From Candidatus Aminicenantes bacterium UBA2199 (GTDB lineage Bacteria > Acidobacteriota > Aminicenantia > UBA2199): DNA of 44,392 bases. The stretch spans positions 48,197-92,588 of the forward strand of contig DCVB01000023.1 of the NCBI GenBank assembly GCA_002327965.1. The letters are read 5' to 3'. The position numbers and the translations under genes are program-made. The notes under the pieces were generated by a model that did no database searches, was not told the origin of the DNA, and saw only the letters and a program-made list of their open reading frames with translations. Position 1 is the first letter of the stretch, and each line of letters starts with the position of its first letter. Below, in pieces: positions 40,701-44,392 of the stretch.

Positions 40701-43700
40701 ATCGGGCTTTTCAAAATAAAAGGTTTGTTCGCCAAAAGGAATATTATCAAAAACAAAATTTCCATCGGCAGCCGTTGTTTTCGAAATACTACTGCCCTCA
40801 TGAGTAACCTTCACACCTGCCTCAGGTAATAAGGTCTTGGCGTTAGTAATCTTTCCGTTTATAATGGCAACGACAGATGCATCGTAGATGGCAAAGTCCC
40901 ATACGTAGACCTGAGCCTGAGAAAAGGCTTGTTGGATCGTTTTTGATTGATACCCAGTGCAGCTTGCTGTGATAGTGGTACTGATTCCAAGGGGAATGTT
41001 GGTCAGTATATAAGAACCATCCGCAGCACTAGTGGAGGTTTGATTGGAACCCGAATAAGCAGCAATCACCATTGCGCCAACGATTGGAAAGTTGGTCTGA
41101 CCATCTTTGACCAGCCCTCTCAATGTCGCTCCAATCAGGGTTTGGTGAAGTTGTGAAGTTAAATCAAACGTCGTGTTGGCAGGGATATTAATGGTCTGTT
41201 GGTATGAATCATATCCCGTTTTGGCAAAAGATACATTTACGCTACCCACTCGGAGGTTTGATATTGTGTACTTTCCAGTAACGTCAGTGGAAGCAGTTTG
41301 TGGAACTCCAGACGCATCTGCCGCGCTGACCAGTACTTCGTCAAGTGGTTGACTGGTGGCAAAGTCAGTCACGATGCCGGTCAGCTTGGCCGACGTGTCA
41401 AATTCGCTGACCGTGACCGTTGTGCGGGCCGTGATCTGGTAGCCGTCGGAGCGGGTGCCGGTGACGGTATAGGTGGTCGTGGCGGCGGGCGAGACGACCT
41501 TGCTGCCGCTGGCGGCGACCGCGCCGATGCCGTTGTCGATGGTCACCGTGGATAAGCCGGTCACATTCCAGGTCAGCGTGGACGAGCCGCCCTGCAGAAT
41601 GGAGGCAGGATTGGCGCTGATGGTGGCCGTGGGCGGATTGCCGGATGAGACGACAATCATAACGCTGGCGCTGGCCGTGCCGCCCCGGCTGTAGGCCTTT
41701 GCGATGATGGTCGAGGTATAAGCGAGGGAATCGTTGCGCGAGCCGCTAGGCGGCAGGTGGTCGCTGGTGAGCAATTCCAGGGTCACGTAGTCGGCGCCGG
41801 TCGAGTCCCAGGTCAAGGTGAACGTCTCAAACTGCTTGACCCAGGTTTTGGAGGCCGCCAAGGTGACAGTCGGCGGCGGCACGACGCCCGAGACCGCGAA
41901 GTCGAGCCCAGTTTGACTTCGGGATACCTGAAGGTCCATCTTTTCCGGCGAGAACGCCAGGTTGGACATCGTCGGGGTCAGCTGATAGTCCCCTGGCTTC
42001 AACCCGAAGAGGAACTCGCCGGCAGCGGCCGTTTGCATTGTGCGCAGTACCCCCTCGCCGTCCAGGGTCATGGTCACACCACTCAGCCCCCTCTCGTCCT
42101 GGGTCACAGTACCCGATAGAGTCAGGGGCAGATGGCCCATAAATTTGCCGCTTGCCGCCGGATCCGTCCCCATGCTGGTTGTAAACAGAACCTGATGGTC
42201 GTTGGTGCTCACCGTGATCAGCCTGTCGTTTGTCTTGTCGACCAAACAAAGCCGGCTGCCGTCGGGATGAACGTCAAGGCCCGAGCAGGAATAGAGTCCC
42301 GTGATGCTAACCGTGGCGGTCTTGGTCAACCCCAGCGTTTCCACGATCGAAAGGCTGTTGCCGGTTGCGATGTAAACTTTGCTGCCGTCGGGATGCGTTT
42401 TCATGAAACGTGAGCCACCGGGAACGACGAGAGACCTGTTGACCATCAGGTTCTGCGCATCGATCTCAAACAAAGTGCTGTCGGCGAAGGCATACAGAGT
42501 TTGCCCAGCGGGCGAAAACACCACATCCAGCGGAGGGCTGGCCAATGGGATGGTAGCGATCAGCTCGTCGCCGATCGGGACCATGTTCGCGGCCCCTTGC
42601 TGCAACTTGGCCGCGTCCAGTACCAGTATCCGGCTGCTGTCGGGATCCGCCACAAAAAGCCGAGTATCATCCAGGCTGACCGCTAATCCCTCCAAAGATA
42701 TCCGGCTGGGGAGTTCGACGTTCACTCCGCGGACGGCTGACATGGCATTGCCGCTGGTCTTGATCGTGCATATTGACCCGACATATTTTCCCAGATCAGG
42801 GTTCCACATAGGTATGCTGCTGGTCGCATACAGATAACAGCCATTCCGGGCAAGAGAGAGATGACGGGGACTGCCCTGGAAATTGCCCGTTAATGGAAGT
42901 TCGCCAACTTTGGCCATGGTCAGGGGATCAATCTTGATGATCCTTGTCGTTCCCGTATCGGCCACGTAGGTGAACACTCCCGAGGACTCGGCGGCAATTC
43001 CCTGCAAGCTAGTGCCGGTTCCGATTACATCGATGGTTTGATAAAGCAAACCGGTATCGATATCGACGACACGAAGCTTTTTATCGGTGGCGTCGGGGAT
43101 ATAGGCGTAGTATTTTGTGCCGCTGAAAACGGTCAGCGTGACTGCTGCTGTTTTCGTTCCTCCGGGACCAGTCACGGAGATGGCATAGGTGGTTGTCGCA
43201 GTAGGAGCGACCTGAAGCGATCCATTTAACTCAACCGCGCCGATGCCGTTGTCGAGCAGGGCGGAATCGACATTGCTTGAAGTCCAGTTCAGGGTCGCCG
43301 TTTCCCCGGACTGAATTGAGGCGGGATTTACGGTCAGGGCCACGGTCGGGGCAAGGCTCTGAACTTGGACCTCGACCTGGCTGCTCGCTGTCCCTCCCGG
43401 CCCGACCGCGATCAATGTATAAATGGTGGTTTGGGCTGGAAAGACCGTCGCGGATCCGTTGGGATCCACGGCGCCGATGCCTGGCTCAATGGTCACGGAG
43501 GTGGCTGAAACGGTTGTCCAGTTCAGGATCGAGCATTGTCCTACCTGGATGGTTGTCGGAGAGGAGTTGAATGTGATCTCGGGGGGTCCGGCATTCACAT
43601 TGACTGTCGCCGCTGCCGTGACCGTGCCGCCGCTGCCAGCGGCGGTGAGGGTATAGATGGTCGTTGCCGATGGCGAAACAGATCTTGAACCGTTCAGGGC

Positions 43701-44129
43701 GACCGTACCGATGCCCTGGTTGATGGAGACCGTGGTGGCATTGCCGGTGGTCCAACTGAGGGTGGCGCTCTGCCCCTGGCTGACGGAATCGGGAGAAGCG
43801 CCGAAAGTAACGGATGGCAGGGCGGGTTTTACCGTGACTTTGGCACTGGCCCTGCGGTAGCCGCTGCTGTTTCTGACCGTAACGGTGTAAGTCGTCGTCC
43901 GGGCCGGAGAGACGCTGAGGGAACCATTCAACGGCACGCTTCCGGTCCCTTGATTGATATAAGCCGATGTGGCTCCCGTCGAACTCCAGGTCAGGGTTGA
44001 AGAACCCCCTTTGAAGATGGTCGCCGGAGAGGCTGAAATACTTATAGTTGGCTTTGCTGCATGAACAGAAAAGAACGCGAAAAAAATAACCATTGAAAAA
44101 ACAAGCTTTGTTCTTTTTCTTGTTTGCAT
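37773..44129 (-). CDS. Giant mosaic surface protein: Ig-like, propeller, CarboxypepD-regulatory repeats, lipase-like hydrolase
   Basis: 2118 residues from the ATG with GGAG six bases upstream; 40 codons of open frame before it look non-coding. A signal peptide (about 1-24) is followed by four Ig-like units of about 80 residues (25-340, each with a SASPATI.. GGSSTLTWSSTGA pattern). A YVTN-like propeller covers about 340-665 (YYAYIPDATDKKLRVVDID). One carboxypeptidase-regulatory unit follows, then two more Ig-like units (about 750-915) and six CarboxypepD-regulatory repeats (about 916-1420, each with G.V.D..T..P..GA.V and DG.Y.L..VP.G). A lipase/PGAP1-like alpha/beta-hydrolase (about 1660-1950) has LLVIHGF and the nucleophile GFSMGG, and a C-terminal beta domain ends the chain. 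Probably surface-exposed or secreted. Confidence 0.9.
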   Translation of the reverse strand: MQTRKRTKLVFSMVIFFAFFSVHAAKPTISISASPATIFKGGSSTLTWSSTGATSAYINQGTGSVPLNGSLSVSPARTTTYTVTVRNSSGYRRASAKVTVKPALPSVTFGASPDSVSQGQSATLSWTTGNATTVSINQGIGTVALNGSRSVSPSATTIYTLTAAGSGGTVTAAATVNVNAGPPEITFNSSPTTIQVGQCSILNWTTVSATSVTIEPGIGAVDPNGSATVFPAQTTIYTLIAVGPGGTASSQVEVQVQSLAPTVALTVNPASIQSGETATLNWTSSNVDSALLDNGIGAVELNGSLQVAPTATTTYAISVTGPGGTKTAAVTLTVFSGTKYYAYIPDATDKKLRVVDIDTGLLYQTIDVIGTGTSLQGIAAESSGVFTYVADTGTTRIIKIDPLTMAKVGELPLTGNFQGSPRHLSLARNGCYLYATSSIPMWNPDLGKYVGSICTIKTSGNAMSAVRGVNVELPSRISLEGLAVSLDDTRLFVADPDSSRILVLDAAKLQQGAANMVPIGDELIATIPLASPPLDVVFSPAGQTLYAFADSTLFEIDAQNLMVNRSLVVPGGSRFMKTHPDGSKVYIATGNSLSIVETLGLTKTATVSITGLYSCSGLDVHPDGSRLCLVDKTNDRLITVSTNDHQVLFTTSMGTDPAASGKFMGHLPLTLSGTVTQDERGLSGVTMTLDGEGVLRTMQTAAAGEFLFGLKPGDYQLTPTMSNLAFSPEKMDLQVSRSQTGLDFAVSGVVPPPTVTLAASKTWVKQFETFTLTWDSTGADYVTLELLTSDHLPPSGSRNDSLAYTSTIIAKAYSRGGTASASVMIVVSSGNPPTATISANPASILQGGSSTLTWNVTGLSTVTIDNGIGAVAASGSKVVSPAATTTYTVTGTRSDGYQITARTTVTVSEFDTSAKLTGIVTDFATSQPLDEVLVSAADASGVPQTASTDVTGKYTISNLRVGSVNVSFAKTGYDSYQQTINIPANTTFDLTSQLHQTLIGATLRGLVKDGQTNFPIVGAMVIAAYSGSNQTSTSAADGSYILTNIPLGISTTITASCTGYQSKTIQQAFSQAQVYVWDFAIYDASVVAIINGKITNAKTLLPEAGVKVTHEGSSISKTTAADGNFVFDNIPFGEQTFYFEKPDFIEEAITSTVDHTPFTIDLIKPSSEGGQIAIGQNISGIIQDSISQLPIAGAKVRVPGLNMEVVSDAYGNYSLTGLPIGTFPIIVLAVNHQSMSFTASVVPDEMNKADFVLIPLVNGLIKGTITDATTGKPVVGASIEIEGSAMLAGVSEGDGTYKMVGVPLGTYKVLITNADYADAFVENVEVQDLTPTTVDLQLDKRPLTGALAGRILDNTTGSPVSGATVTVSETAIMATTDVDGNYRLENVPAGLNDIIVSASGYPESPRIRAVIADKDPSSPSTTSSDIRIDIGNSTVDEAVTAIITASEGGDIITKDSRFLLHIFPGTLSADARITLKDASDGHFISIGSNLPLDPALGIEGIKAASSMTQIEIASINAGDPAPTINGLAAFAARYAQKDIDSFQLDENTAFTYSWNGSYFTAMNPRPYELAVDKVNNIVYSVMDLSKTIAGSTAQFSRKTLLTTDPTKRGAVMSFATTIMIKIIGKSIKNTIIPPRTNVKIFDKCELNAVTTAPFSKIPNPNALPLLVIHGFDPSSFLIDRETNPNNEERYRLMLEDIVDATNGVYRPVFVSYNTEAKIPSIAQSLAEKILGEYRDQNISFKGLPANPNDPDSGTFPYLDTFGFSMGGLVSRTFILFNRINRVHNMIMIGTPNHGTFNCLKYLLDNNSLFGSASNIFKPLNFGASDMLDYEDNNPIDGNNHNPFLFRLNSPILSSAVTPRGDMTLFAGNDESGYGVLGPFLNALLESPNDSLVPVRSVYCRPTGSTLESKLSLLKTNEPRAKKFEIPPKNFNHDNVGKTSKRLNEFIEEIACGLSDWTVEREYNENPLDNAFLKPTKDVGGYAKTKVKVEYNVWDGSGERIARDYDRVVLVIYHKDGNDHWHISEPKGGYNGADLNGNINESKVERIIGNSKDSQLGHLPKILDANVNYEPNPPKGETGYDPEKDIVETVSLVIPLKPGKITVPLDPTKSHFRTPNLNE

Positions 44130-44169
44130 TGGATACTCCAAATTAAAAATCAAAACAGAAAGGAATGAC

Positions 44170-44175
44170 ATTATA
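44170..44175 (-). promoter_or_regulatory. -10 box before the giant surface-protein gene
   Basis: A perfect TATAAT on the minus strand lies 40 bases before the ATG. No good -35 box is seen at the usual distance, so an activator may be needed. The rest of 44130-44392 is A+T-rich with nothing recognisable. Confidence 0.4.
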
Positions 44176-44392
44176 CCGACACCATTCTTAATCTGTTGCT
44201 GAGGATAAAATAATCGTATTAAATAATCCAAAATCGCATCAATATACAAAGTTTCTCCATTCGGACAATCATAAAAACTCTCTCACTCTCATGCAAGCCT
44301 CTAATAAAATAGATTCTAATGAAAAACAATAGAGAAAAATGTGATTATTTCTCAAAATAAGAATTAGACCACTGCTGTCCAAAATAAATCGT

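Overview
The window looks like a chromosomal contig piece from a high-G+C, diderm (Gram-negative-type) bacterium. The evidence is a secretin, outer-membrane beta-barrels ending in aromatic residues, several lipoproteins with lipoboxes, and an MscS-type channel. The secretin architecture (N-terminal repeats, C-terminal cohesin-like domain) and the abundant ttgaaggg-type hairpin repeats between genes suggest an Acidobacteriota / Aminicenantes-like lineage. That placement is inference, because there is no rRNA or other marker here. About 1-30.9 kb is dense, G+C-rich, conserved-style chromosome with many ATGA stop/start overlaps. From about 30.9 kb to the end the DNA is visibly richer in A+T, gene-poor, and carries repeats, decayed mobile DNA and unusual secreted proteins.

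Layout of the first part. 1-4.9 kb: end of a type II secretion / type IV pilus-like operon (GspE/PilB ATPase, PilM/GspL-, PilN-, PilO- and PilP/GspC-like proteins, secretin). 5.0-5.5 kb: HU on the minus strand, divergent from a plus-strand run of a coiled-coil protein, a GT4 glycosyltransferase and ThiI. 8.3-10.4 kb: two tandem paralogous extended SDR sugar epimerase/dehydratase-like genes on the minus strand with their own promoter. 10.4-20.7 kb: a long minus-strand transcription unit beginning with rsmD. It continues with a small beta-barrel, WecB (UDP-GlcNAc 2-epimerase), a 1291-residue deacetylase + glycoside-hydrolase-like protein, a PgaC/BcsA-like GT2 synthase, an M1-type peptidase lipoprotein and a second beta-barrel. 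I read this as an undescribed synthase-dependent exopolysaccharide locus, and it is the best candidate for a new system.

20.7-24.7 kb: a DUF4143-type AAA ATPase set between two related hairpin-repeat blocks, then rel/spoT. The rsmD, ATPase and rel promoters all sit 6-8 bp before the start codon, which predicts leaderless mRNAs. 24.7-30.9 kb: an MscS channel with a cyclic-nucleotide-binding-like domain, a lipoprotein, and a four-gene operon with two ABC ATPase/permease pairs.

30.9-44.4 kb: a Kre9/Knh-like secreted protein; three copies of a ~120-bp MITE-like repeat (called A, B, C here); a second inverted-repeat-bounded segment; an AbrB-type antitoxin whose PIN toxin is cut off after about seven codons by repeat B; an HNH nuclease gene whose last codons lie in the other end of repeat B; a dead IS4-type transposase gene with in-frame stops; a kelch protein; and a 2118-residue mosaic surface protein with Ig-like domains, a beta-propeller, carboxypeptidase-regulatory repeats and a lipase-like alpha/beta-hydrolase. 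No rRNA, tRNA or CRISPR array was seen.
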